The translations under genes and the position numbers were made by a program. Of a stretch of 18,265 nucleotides of DNA, positions 5,298-13,890 are shown piece by piece. How positions within the stretch are numbered: the first letter of the stretch is position 1; each line of letters opens with the position of its first letter. The notes below the pieces were generated by a model. It did no database searches, had not been told where the DNA came from, and saw only the letters and a list, made by a program, of their open reading frames with translations. Origin of the DNA: DATBED01 sp035480695 (GTDB lineage Bacteria > Patescibacteriota > Saccharimonadia > Saccharimonadales > UBA4665); contig DATIHM010000058.1 of NCBI GenBank assembly GCA_035480695.1, forward strand, positions 1 through 18,265, in the 5' to 3' direction.

Positions 5298-5853
5298 TGC
5301 TTTCTCCTTCTGGGGTTATAGGTTGGGCCGGTTGGCTGGGTTTCTTGCCGCTGGCGCGGATGACGAAGTTGAGTTGCCGTCCGGCTAGTTGAGGCTGCTG
5401 ATCTACGATTATTGTATCACCGAAGCTTTCGATGACCCGCTGGGCTATGTTGAAGCCGATTTCGCGGTGGGCCTGCTCGCGGCCCCTGTAGACTAACGTC
5501 ACTTTGACCTTGTGGCCGGCTTCGAGGAACTTCTTGACCTTGTCCATCTTGATGTCCAGGTCGTGCTGGCTGATTTTCAGCCCGAAACGCATCTGTTTCA
5601 TCTCGAGGGTTTTGGCAGTCTTGCGATTCTTCTGTAGCTGCTTGGTGCGCTGGTAGTTGTACTTGCCCCAGTCGACCACCTTGCAAACCGGCGGGTCGGC
5701 GTCCGGCGAGATTTCGACTAAGTCGAGGCCGCGCTCTTCTGCGATGGCCAGTGCTTCCTGCCGGCTCAAGATTCCGAGCTGTTTGCCATCGTCATCGATG
5801 ACGCGCAGTCGGGGTGCCCGAATCTGCTCATTCAGGCGGGTGTATTTGGCTAT
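5275..5853 (-). CDS. infC: Translation initiation factor IF-3, AUA start
   Basis: IF-3 binds the 30S subunit, checks the start codon and prevents premature subunit joining. The frame from the nearest standard start (TTG at 5769) lacks the first part of the N-domain. Reading upstream in frame gives LNEQIRAPRLRVIDDDGKQLGIL, the diagnostic IF-3 N-terminus. No ATG, GTG or TTG lies upstream of it in frame. ATA at 5853-5851 places the start 7 residues before NEQIRA, as in Bacillus-type IF-3, and GGGAGA lies about 6 nt before it. The product is then 192 aa: N-domain, linker helix (KQLQKNRKTAKTLEMKQ), C-domain (MRFGLKISQHDLDIK onward), and an extra polar tail of about 25 residues (SQPAQPITPEGESNAQTQDS). 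Rare start codons such as AUU are known for infC and support autoregulation. CTG at 5838-5836 is a less likely alternative. Confidence 0.92.
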   Translation of the reverse strand: MAKYTRLNEQIRAPRLRVIDDDGKQLGILSRQEALAIAEERGLDLVEISPDADPPVCKVVDWGKYNYQRTKQLQKNRKTAKTLEMKQMRFGLKISQHDLDIKMDKVKKFLEAGHKVKVTLVYRGREQAHREIGFNIAQRVIESFGDTIIVDQQPQLAGRQLNFVIRASGKKPSQPAQPITPEGESNAQTQDS

Positions 5854-5897
5854 AACCTGTCTCCCACTTCCTACCGTTAATGATTTGATATTCTGTC

Positions 5898-5926
5898 ATT
5901 CTAACAGATGAAGCATCAGAGGTCAA
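5898..5926 (-). promoter_or_regulatory. Promoter of the infC-rpmI-rplT operon
   Basis: Read on the minus strand, TTGACC (5926-5921) and TAGAAT (5903-5898) are separated by exactly 17 bp. The -35 box overlaps the last codons of comM, which ends at 5923. The predicted start near 5891 gives a leader of about 38 nt before the AUA start of infC. Confidence 0.75.
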
Positions 5927-7452
5927 ACTTGTGGCTTGAGGTTGTCGCGGCGGAAGCGGATGGCATTGCTCATATGCAGGGCTAAAACGTTGTCGCTATC
6001 GTCGAGGTCGGCAATCGTGCGGGCGACTTTAGCGATGCTTATATAGGCGCGGGCCGATAGATTGAGGTTCTGGCCGGCTTCGTTGAGCATGTCCGTAGCC
6101 TCAGGCGAGAGCCTAGCGAGCCGCTTCACATCCTGGCTCGACATATCGGCGTTCAGCTTGCTTGCGGTGCCAAACCGCTTTTTTTGCCTCTGTCGGGCCC
6201 GCGCCACATCTTTAAGTGCGGATTTATCCCGTTTCGGGTCAGCCGTCAGCGTGAGGAGTTTGCGGTGCTCAACTTCATGGACGCTGCAGTACAGGTCCAT
6301 CCTGTCGAGCACCGGTCCTGACAAGCGTTTTTGGTATTGGCTGATCTGGCTTTGGCTGCAGATACATCGCCCGACACCGTTGTAGCCGCAAGGGCAGGGA
6401 TTCGCCGTAGCCACCAAGATGAAATTGGCTGGGAAATCGGCGGTTTCTTTCGCCCGCGCCACGTTTATCAACTTATCCTCGAGGGGTTGGCGCAGGGCTT
6501 CGAGTGTGTCGCGGTTGAATTCCGGCAGCTCATCCAGAAATAGCACACCCCTGTGGGCTAGACTGATTTCGCCTGGCCTAAGCCGCGAACCACCCCCGAC
6601 CATCGCGACGTGGCTGGCCGAATGGTGAGGCGACCGGAACGGCCGTTCGGTAAACAGTTGTTCATAATCTTGGTCGGCCAGGCTGTGCAAGTGCGTGACC
6701 TCCAGCATTTCTTCGCGCGTCAGCACTGGCAAAATCGACGCCAGGGCTTTCGCCAACATGCTTTTCCCGGTTCCCGGCGGCCCATGCATCAATAAGTTAT
6801 GGCCGCCAGCAGCTGCGATTTGCAGGGCTTGCTTGGCTTGCCGCTGGCCGACCACTTCACTTAGTTTGATGCCTGTTCTTACGGACTTTTCCGCTTTAGC
6901 TTGCAGTTTGCCAGCACCTGTCTCGATATGTCTGATGGGCAATCCGATATTGAGGTAATCATACAGTTGGCGCAGGTCTTTAACGGGGAAGAGCTTTACC
7001 TTTGGCACTAGCTGGGCTTGCTTGAGGTTATCGTATGGTATGAAGAATGACGTCAAACCTTTGCTGCGGCCCAGCAATATCTTGCCGATGATACCGCGGA
7101 CGGCCCTGACACTTCCATCCAGGCCCAATTCACCAATAAATGCCTGGCTGGATTCCAGCCCGGTCGCGACCTCGCCGCCGGCCAACATAATGGCGACAGC
7201 AATTGCCAAATCAAAGCCGCTATCCACCTTTGGAACATCGGCCGGAGCCAGGTTTACCGTGATGCGTTTGCGAGGTAGCATTATACGGCTAGTGGCGAAT
7301 CCACCCCTTATGCGTTCACGTGATTCATCTACCGCCTTGCTGGCCGAGCCCACAATCACGATAGTCGGCAGGTTATTAGACAGATGGCATTCAATGTCTA
7401 CGATCGTGCCTTTGTTCCCGTGCGAGATAATACTGTGTACTTTAACGCTCAT
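5923..7452 (-). CDS. comM: ComM/YifB-type Mg-chelatase-like AAA+ ATPase
   Basis: ComM is a hexameric branch-migration helicase that helps integrate DNA taken up by natural transformation. I place the start at ATG 7452, giving 509 aa (E. coli homologue 506) and the normal N-terminus MSVKVHSIISHG. An upstream TTG at 7527 would lie inside a terminator hairpin. Order of parts: N-terminal Lon-protease-like fold (about 1-170, with RKRITVNLAPADVPK at 61-75), AAA+ core with Walker A GPPGTGKS (224-231), Walker B GVLFLDE (302-309), the cysteine segment NPCPCGYNGVGRCIC (351-365), arginine-finger region SGPVLDRMD (378-386), and the C-terminal helical lid. No strong ribosome binding site is visible. A promoter and attenuator-like leader lie upstream. 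It supports competence in this organism by family analogy only. Confidence 0.95.
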   Translation of the reverse strand: MSVKVHSIISHGNKGTIVDIECHLSNNLPTIVIVGSASKAVDESRERIRGGFATSRIMLPRKRITVNLAPADVPKVDSGFDLAIAVAIMLAGGEVATGLESSQAFIGELGLDGSVRAVRGIIGKILLGRSKGLTSFFIPYDNLKQAQLVPKVKLFPVKDLRQLYDYLNIGLPIRHIETGAGKLQAKAEKSVRTGIKLSEVVGQRQAKQALQIAAAGGHNLLMHGPPGTGKSMLAKALASILPVLTREEMLEVTHLHSLADQDYEQLFTERPFRSPHHSASHVAMVGGGSRLRPGEISLAHRGVLFLDELPEFNRDTLEALRQPLEDKLINVARAKETADFPANFILVATANPCPCGYNGVGRCICSQSQISQYQKRLSGPVLDRMDLYCSVHEVEHRKLLTLTADPKRDKSALKDVARARQRQKKRFGTASKLNADMSSQDVKRLARLSPEATDMLNEAGQNLNLSARAYISIAKVARTIADLDDSDNVLALHMSNAIRFRRDNLKPQV

Positions 7453-7477
7453 AAGCAGGTGTTTGAGGTCGTTCACA

Positions 7478-7493
7478 CCACGTCTCAACGTGG
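7478..7493. other. Small hairpin between terminator and comM start
   Basis: CCACGT / ACGTGG form a 6-bp stem with a 4-nt loop in the comM leader, 25 nt before the comM ATG on the transcript and just after the terminator-like hairpin. It may be part of a leader structure. Confidence 0.35.
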
Positions 7494-7501
7494 GCAAAAG
7501 T

Positions 7502-7535
7502 AAAACACCTTGTCCCGGGAAAGACAAGGTGTTTT
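7502..7535 (-). terminator. Strong intrinsic terminator / attenuator in the comM leader
   Basis: AAAACACCTTGTC (7502-7514) pairs perfectly over 13 bp with GACAAGGTGTTTT (7523-7535), with an 8-nt loop. On the minus strand it is followed by further T-rich sequence (ACTTTTG). It lies between the leftward promoter at 7688-7716 and the comM start at 7452, so it either ends a small transcript or attenuates comM. The stem has only A/T on its outer side, so it could also act on the plus strand, where nothing is known to be transcribed toward it. Confidence 0.75.
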
Positions 7536-7681
7536 AACGATTATTTAAGGTTTTGGTTTTAGCTTTTGGGGGTTTTAAGGTTTTGGTTTGAAGCTTTTCT
7601 TGGCGGGACAACGACTTGCGAGAAACCGTCGTCCCGTCTTTTGAGCTTTTTGTTTTTGAGCACTTAATTTGTTCAAGCGCT
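7536..7681 (-). other. Leftward leader or small transcript upstream of comM
   Basis: This is the transcribed stretch between the promoter and the terminator, with no gene I can confirm. It is A-rich on the sense strand and open in all three minus frames, each giving a short lysine-rich peptide: a GTG ORF at 7559-7663 (34 aa, beginning MLKNKKLKRRDDGF), a TTG ORF from 7676, and the end of a 62-aa frame to 7534. None has a convincing ribosome binding site. It contains a 10-bp hairpin (CGGGACGACG with CGTTGTCCCG, one G-U pair, near 7604-7636) and a tandem repeat. It is either an RNA leader or a small basic-peptide gene. Confidence 0.4.
7544..7603. repeat. Two imperfect 30-bp tandem repeats
   Basis: TTTAAGGTTTTGGTTT occurs at 7544-7559 and again at 7574-7589, exactly 30 bp apart, each followed by an AGCTTTT variant. 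The period is a multiple of three, so on the minus strand it gives repeated TKTL-type residues in one frame. Only two copies are seen. Confidence 0.7.
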
Positions 7682-7687
7682 ATACGT

Positions 7688-7716
7688 ATCTTATAGAATG
7701 CAAAAAAGGTCGTCAA
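7688..7716 (-). promoter_or_regulatory. Leftward promoter of the comM leader
   Basis: On the minus strand TTGACG (7716-7711) and TAAGAT (7693-7688) are spaced by exactly 17 bp; predicted start near 7681. It is back to back with the rightward promoter at 7791-7819, leaving about 75 bp between them. Confidence 0.75.
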
Positions 7717-7790
7717 TACCAATTATGCTTAATGGGTAAACAAACCTGTGCATAACTTTTGCCCGAGTACATGGTTTAAACGTAAGCACA

Positions 7791-7819
7791 TTGACTTTTT
7801 AGGTCATCCGTGCTAGCAT
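7791..7819 (+). promoter_or_regulatory. Rightward promoter of the membrane protein-ATPase module
   Basis: TTGACT (7791-7796) and TAGCAT (7814-7819) are separated by exactly 17 bp. The predicted start near 7826 leaves an unusually long leader of about 215 nt before the ATG at 8042. Confidence 0.75.
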
Positions 7820-7825
7820 TATTCA

Positions 7826-8041
7826 TGTAAGTCACCAAAACAAAAACCTACAATTTAGAAATTAGGAAGCCCTCGCGGGGGCGCAGACTTACGAAACGGG
7901 AGAGTCCCGTGTCGACGCTCTATTTGGCCCTAAAAGCCACTAGAGCGGTCAGTCAGCCGGTCGGCGGTAAGCGCTCCAATAGTCTATTTAAAGTAGCGGA
8001 TTTATCGCCCCGGCACCATTTTATTTAAAAAGGTAGCGCCA
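7826..8041 (+). ncRNA. Long structured 5' leader, candidate cis-regulatory RNA
   Basis: No coding frame is evident, but many helices can be drawn. GTAAGTC (7827-7833) pairs with GACTTAC (7886-7892) and encloses two small hairpins (CCTA/TAGG at 7847-7866; GCCC/GGGC at 7869-7882). ACGGGA/TCCCGT (7896-7910) has a GAG loop. CGCTCTA (7916-7922) pairs with TAGAGCG (7941-7947), with an inner GGC/GCC. A second CGCTC (7972-7976) could compete for GAGCG (7943-7947). Finally ACC-x-TTTT / AAAA-x-GGT (8015-8034) would bury the AAGGT ribosome binding site. I checked by eye against cobalamin, THF, TPP, guanidine, T-box and tmRNA motifs and none fits. It could instead be a processed small RNA. Confidence 0.5.
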
Positions 8042-8428
8042 ATGAGGTTCGCATTCAGGGTTTTAGCCCGTCGCCACGTAAGGCAATTTATAATTCTCTT
8101 AGTCTTGGATGCTGCAGTGTTCGGAGCCAGTGACGCCCAAAAGGTGCCTTCATTGATGCTGGCAGTCGGTTTCGTATTATTCCTGGCCACTATTTATCAC
8201 GTTTTTTATGGGATTATGTCGATTGCCCGTTTTTATGGCTTCAGACTGAAGCGGCAAAACCGTTTCGCACTGTACTTTACAGGGGTGGCAGGCGTGTTGG
8301 CTGCGCTCCAATCGATTGGCGAGCTGAGCGGGCGTGACATCGCGGTCATGGTTCCTTTGGCGGCGATCGGCTACCTCTATAGTTCATATGGGTCTAAGCT
8401 GTATAATGTAAACCATGGGTCCGAATAG
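8042..8428 (+). CDS. Four-helix integral membrane protein, unknown function (128 aa)
   Basis: I do not recognise the family. The protein has a basic N-terminus (RFAFRVLARRHVR) and four hydrophobic segments at about residues 14-31, 36-62, 75-92 and 99-118, with a basic loop FRLKRQNR (about 67-74) that by the positive-inside rule lies in the cytoplasm. The ATG has an AAGGT site about 7 nt upstream. It is the first gene of a compact three-gene unit; its last 14 nt overlap the next start, which suggests translational coupling and a joint role with the downstream ATPase at the membrane. It is preceded by the long structured leader. A pore, anchor or scaffold subunit would be a guess. Confidence 0.85.
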   Translation: MRFAFRVLARRHVRQFIILLVLDAAVFGASDAQKVPSLMLAVGFVLFLATIYHVFYGIMSIARFYGFRLKRQNRFALYFTGVAGVLAALQSIGELSGRDIAVMVPLAAIGYLYSSYGSKLYNVNHGSE

Positions 8429-8825
8429 TAACGAATCCCTCCAATTACCTGCGCCGATGCCCGAGCAAGGGCCGGTGACAGGCGGCTCTAACGAAGCTTT
8501 GCCGCAAAAGGCTGAAAAAGCCCCCTCGCCAGAAGCCGCCCAGCAAGCAGGCGCCGCGCCGCCACCCAGTTTGCCGACTATTCCGTTGCCGACGCCGCCG
8601 GCGATGCCCGCGCCACTCCAATCTGCAGGCCCTGTTTCTAGTAAGGGTAATCCTGCCCAGGCAGCCGACGACAGGGATCTTATAGAGAAGGAGTGGGTTA
8701 CCAAAGCCAAGCAAATCGTCGAGCAAACGCACGACGACCCCTTTAAACAGTCCGAGGAGCTGAATGTCTTCAAAGCAGATTATATGAAGAAACGCTACAA
8801 TAGGACTATTAAAGTAAGTAAGTAG
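8415..8825 (+). CDS. Pro/Ala-rich protein with conserved-looking C-terminal helix region (136 aa)
   Basis: The first 80 or so residues are a proline-, alanine- and glutamine-rich, probably disordered arm (PPPSLPTIPLPTPPAMPAP in the middle). Residues 86-136 change character to charged, helical sequence: DLIEKEWVTKAKQIVEQT, then DDPFKQSEELNVFKADYMKKRY. This second part resembles a short conserved protein I associate with CPR genomes, but that is memory, not a search. There is no signal peptide or membrane segment, so it is likely cytoplasmic. It starts within the upstream membrane gene (14-nt overlap) and ends 8 nt before the ATPase gene, a placement that suggests an adaptor or regulator of that ATPase. 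Confidence 0.85.
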   Translation: MGPNSNESLQLPAPMPEQGPVTGGSNEALPQKAEKAPSPEAAQQAGAAPPPSLPTIPLPTPPAMPAPLQSAGPVSSKGNPAQAADDRDLIEKEWVTKAKQIVEQTHDDPFKQSEELNVFKADYMKKRYNRTIKVSK

Positions 8826-8833
8826 GTCCGACG

Positions 8834-11830
8834 ATGGCAGCACTGCTAATCATCCTCACGATCATCTTCGTAATGATTCTGGTGGCCGCACCGGTTATTT
8901 TCTTGCAGACCCGCAAAACCTTCCGCGAACAGAAGAACTACGAACGCGGCCTGAAGATGGTGCCGCTTTTAATCCACTTACCGCCGCCTAGTGACGATAC
9001 GGATGTCGGCCAGCGTGACGTGCGTGATGTAACAGATGAGACCATCAGCAAAGCGCAACTCATATATAACATCATCGCCAGCACGTTCCAGAAGAACTTT
9101 AAGAATACCGCGCTGTACGGCCAGCGCCATTTCGCGTTTGAAATCGTCGGTACTCAGGGCTTCGTATATTTTTATGCCGCTGTGCCCCTGTCGCTCCTAG
9201 AGGTGATAAAACAGGCGGTCAACAGCGCTTATCCATCGGCTCGGCTTGAGGAAGTATCCGAGCATAACATCTTCAGCCCTGTCGGCAAGGCCAGCGGCAC
9301 TATCGGCGGTGAGCTTAACCTGAAAGAGAATTTCGCTTATCCGATAGCGACTTACCAGGATTTGAAACGCGACGCCATGCAGTCGTTGCTGAACGCCATG
9401 TGGTCCCTTGGCAAAGAAGACGGTGCCGGTGTGCAGATACTTATCAGGCCGGCCAACCCTGGCTGGCGCAAATCCGCCACCCAACTGGCCGAGCGCAAGC
9501 GCAAGGGACACAAGAGTTTCGGCAGCGGATTGGCCAAAGATCTGGCCGTGGCCTTCGTGAAGCCGCCGGACGGCAAAAAGGAAGGCGGCGAGCCCAAGAA
9601 GCCCGAGCTTTCCAATCTGGAGCAGTCAACGCTCGACGCCATCGATGAAAAGACCCGCTACCCAGGTTTCGAGGTTGGGATTCGCGTAGTCGCCTCATCC
9701 AACATCAGCCAGCGTGCCCAAGCCATTCTTAATAATATAGTCGCCAGCTTCTCTTTATATGATGCGCCGGGCAAGAACGGCTTCAAGTTCGCGCTTTCGA
9801 AGGATGTCGACAGCCTGGTTACGTCTTATATAATGCGCTTCTTCCCACAGCAGAATAATAAGAATATCCTGAACTCGGTTGAGTTGGCCACGCTGTTCCA
9901 TTTTCCGGATCAGGGAAGTGTGCCGACGTCGCAGCTGGCCCGCCAGGAATCGAAACAGGTTGACGGCCCGCGCAATGTCCCTGAAGAGGGCCTGCTTTTG
10001 GGCTACAACCTCTTCCGAGGCGCGAAAAAACCGATCCGCCTGGCGCATGAAGACCGGGCCCGGCACATGTACGTGGTCGGTCAGACCGGCACTGGTAAGT
10101 CGACCTTCATGGAAAACCTGGCACTCCAGGACATGCTGAATGGCAACGGTTTCGCCTTCGTCGACCCGCATGGCGACACGGCCGAGCGCCTGCTGGCCAT
10201 GGTCCCAAAGGAACGGACTGAAGACGTCATCTACTTTTCGCCGGCCGATATGGACTACCCGATGGGCCTTAATTTATTCGAGTTCGACGAGCCCGACCAG
10301 AAGGACTTTTTGGTCCAGGAAACCCTCAATATGCTTCAGAAATTGTATGACCCACAACACCAGGGCATCATGGGGCCGCGCTATGAACATATCTTCCGTA
10401 ATGCGGCGTTGGCTGTTATGGCTGACCCCAGGGGCGGCACTTTTATCGACATTCCGAAACTCTTCAGGGATCCGGACTACTTGAAGCAAAAGCTACAACA
10501 TGTAAAAGACCAAACCGTCCTGTATTATTGGCAGAAAGAATACCCGTCTTCACAACGCTCAAATGATGCCGGTGAAGTGACGGCTTGGTTCGTCAGTAAA
10601 TTCGGTGCTTTCCTGAGTAACGAGATGATGCGCAACATTATCGGCCAGACCAAAAGCGCCTTGGACCTACGCTACATCATGGATAACAAGAAAATCCTGC
10701 TGGTGAACTTGAGCAAAGGCCGGACCGGCGACCTGAACAGCAAACTGCTCGGTATGGTTTTCGTTATGAAGTTCCAGGCAGCGGCCATGAGCCGGGCCAA
10801 TATTCCGGAAGACGACCGGGTTGATTTCAGCTTGTACGTGGACGAGTTCCAAAACTTCTCAACTGATAGCTTCGCGACCATCATGTCCGAGGCCCGTAAG
10901 TACCACCTGAACCTTATCGTGGCTAACCAGTTCACGACCCAGCTGACCGAGGAAATCCGCGATGCCGTGTTCGGTAACATCGGTACGATCGTGGCTTTCC
11001 GCATTGGCCAGACGGACGTCGAGGCGATTGGGCGCTACTTCCAGCCGACCTTTGACAGCGAGGATCTGCTAAGGGTGCCGAACCACAACACCATCGTGCG
11101 TACTTTGATTGGCGGCGTGCCGACGCAGTCGTTCAGTATGGCCACCTTGCCGCCACTGGGCACGCCGAACCCGCGGCTGGCTATCGCTCTGAAACAGCTC
11201 TCGGCCGCCAAATATGGCCGGCCCCGCGCGTCTGTTGAGAAGGAAATAAGTGAGCGTATGACCGTTAAGACGCCACCTGGCGGCACGCGGAGCGGCTTTG
11301 GATCGGCGCCAGCCGCTGGGAATGCGCCTGTTAGCCGGCCGGCGCCGCCTCCACCGACAGGCACCGGCAACTTCTTAGATGAATGGCTCGATAAGCGCCG
11401 CAGCGGGGCGGTATCGGCATCACCGGCCGCACCGGCCTCCAGCCCAGTGCCGTCCAGTCCTTGGAGCGCACCAGCTCCGGCAGCCCCTCAGGCGCAATCT
11501 TACCAGCCTCCACCAGCTTGGCCGACCGCAACGCCAACTACACCGGCCCCAGCCCAGACCCAGAACATCTCCAGCAATGAGATAGAGCAGGGTGAGGTCG
11601 ATAAGATCGCTGCTGAACTTAAGCAAGAAATCGTGCCGCCGGCCGAAGCCCAGCCGGCTCCAGCTACGGCTCCGGCGCCTGCGCCCGAGCCGCCCAAGAC
11701 CGACCACACCGTCGAGCTCCACTCCGACGAAGCTAAATCAGCCGACGAAGGCGACATCTTCATCGACCGTGACGGCACCTTCCGCGCGGCCGGCCAAGGC
11801 CAGGTCCCACCACAGGGCTCGACAGGTTGA
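8834..11830 (+). CDS. Membrane-anchored VirD4/TraG-like (HerA-FtsK superfamily) ATPase, 998 aa
   Basis: The N-terminal segment (about 2-26) is a membrane helix. Residues about 30-390 form a large domain unlike classic VirD4, probably the N-terminal domain found in CPR homologues. The motor follows: HMYVVGQTGTGKST with Walker A GQTGTGKS (416-423), FVDPHGD, and Walker B LYVDEF (667-672; D670, E671), then NQFTTQL and the FGNIGTIVAFRIG segment, typical of type IV secretion coupling proteins. From about 810 the tail is Pro/Ala/Ser-rich and disordered, ending with an acidic stretch. Such proteins are often labelled type IV secretion conjugative transfer proteins, but no relaxase or VirB gene is in the window. 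DNA or protein pumping across the envelope is inferred; the two genes before it are likely partners. Confidence 0.88.
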   Translation: MAALLIILTIIFVMILVAAPVIFLQTRKTFREQKNYERGLKMVPLLIHLPPPSDDTDVGQRDVRDVTDETISKAQLIYNIIASTFQKNFKNTALYGQRHFAFEIVGTQGFVYFYAAVPLSLLEVIKQAVNSAYPSARLEEVSEHNIFSPVGKASGTIGGELNLKENFAYPIATYQDLKRDAMQSLLNAMWSLGKEDGAGVQILIRPANPGWRKSATQLAERKRKGHKSFGSGLAKDLAVAFVKPPDGKKEGGEPKKPELSNLEQSTLDAIDEKTRYPGFEVGIRVVASSNISQRAQAILNNIVASFSLYDAPGKNGFKFALSKDVDSLVTSYIMRFFPQQNNKNILNSVELATLFHFPDQGSVPTSQLARQESKQVDGPRNVPEEGLLLGYNLFRGAKKPIRLAHEDRARHMYVVGQTGTGKSTFMENLALQDMLNGNGFAFVDPHGDTAERLLAMVPKERTEDVIYFSPADMDYPMGLNLFEFDEPDQKDFLVQETLNMLQKLYDPQHQGIMGPRYEHIFRNAALAVMADPRGGTFIDIPKLFRDPDYLKQKLQHVKDQTVLYYWQKEYPSSQRSNDAGEVTAWFVSKFGAFLSNEMMRNIIGQTKSALDLRYIMDNKKILLVNLSKGRTGDLNSKLLGMVFVMKFQAAAMSRANIPEDDRVDFSLYVDEFQNFSTDSFATIMSEARKYHLNLIVANQFTTQLTEEIRDAVFGNIGTIVAFRIGQTDVEAIGRYFQPTFDSEDLLRVPNHNTIVRTLIGGVPTQSFSMATLPPLGTPNPRLAIALKQLSAAKYGRPRASVEKEISERMTVKTPPGGTRSGFGSAPAAGNAPVSRPAPPPPTGTGNFLDEWLDKRRSGAVSASPAAPASSPVPSSPWSAPAPAAPQAQSYQPPPAWPTATPTTPAPAQTQNISSNEIEQGEVDKIAAELKQEIVPPAEAQPAPATAPAPAPEPPKTDHTVELHSDEAKSADEGDIFIDRDGTFRAAGQGQVPPQGSTG

Positions 11831-11855
11831 AGCCGCGGCCAAAATAAGATATACT
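11827..11855 (+). promoter_or_regulatory. Promoter of gyrBA
   Basis: TTGAAG (11827-11832) and TATACT (11850-11855) are spaced by 17 bp. The -35 overlaps the stop codon of the ATPase gene. The predicted start near 11862 gives a leader of about 50 nt, with GAGGT 7 nt before the GTG start. Confidence 0.7.
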
Positions 11856-11910
11856 GGTAGTAAGTGGGGAAACGTCAGAACTCCTGTAGAAATTAATTCG
11901 AGGTTTATTA

Positions 11911-13889
<1,979 letters not shown>

Positions 13890-13890
<1 letters not shown>

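Noticed and set aside
5275..5769. infC starting at TTG 5769
   Set aside because: It would delete the conserved LNEQIRAP...LGIL part of the IF-3 N-domain, which is clearly encoded upstream in the same frame.
7453..7527. Longer comM N-terminus starting at TTG 7527
   Set aside because: The start would lie inside the 13-bp terminator hairpin and adds 25 residues not seen in ComM; ATG 7452 gives the family N-terminus.
7826..8041. Cobalamin riboswitch
   Set aside because: AGTCAGCCGGTCGGCGG faintly recalls the B12 box, but the order of the other conserved boxes does not fit and the genes downstream are not cobalamin-related.
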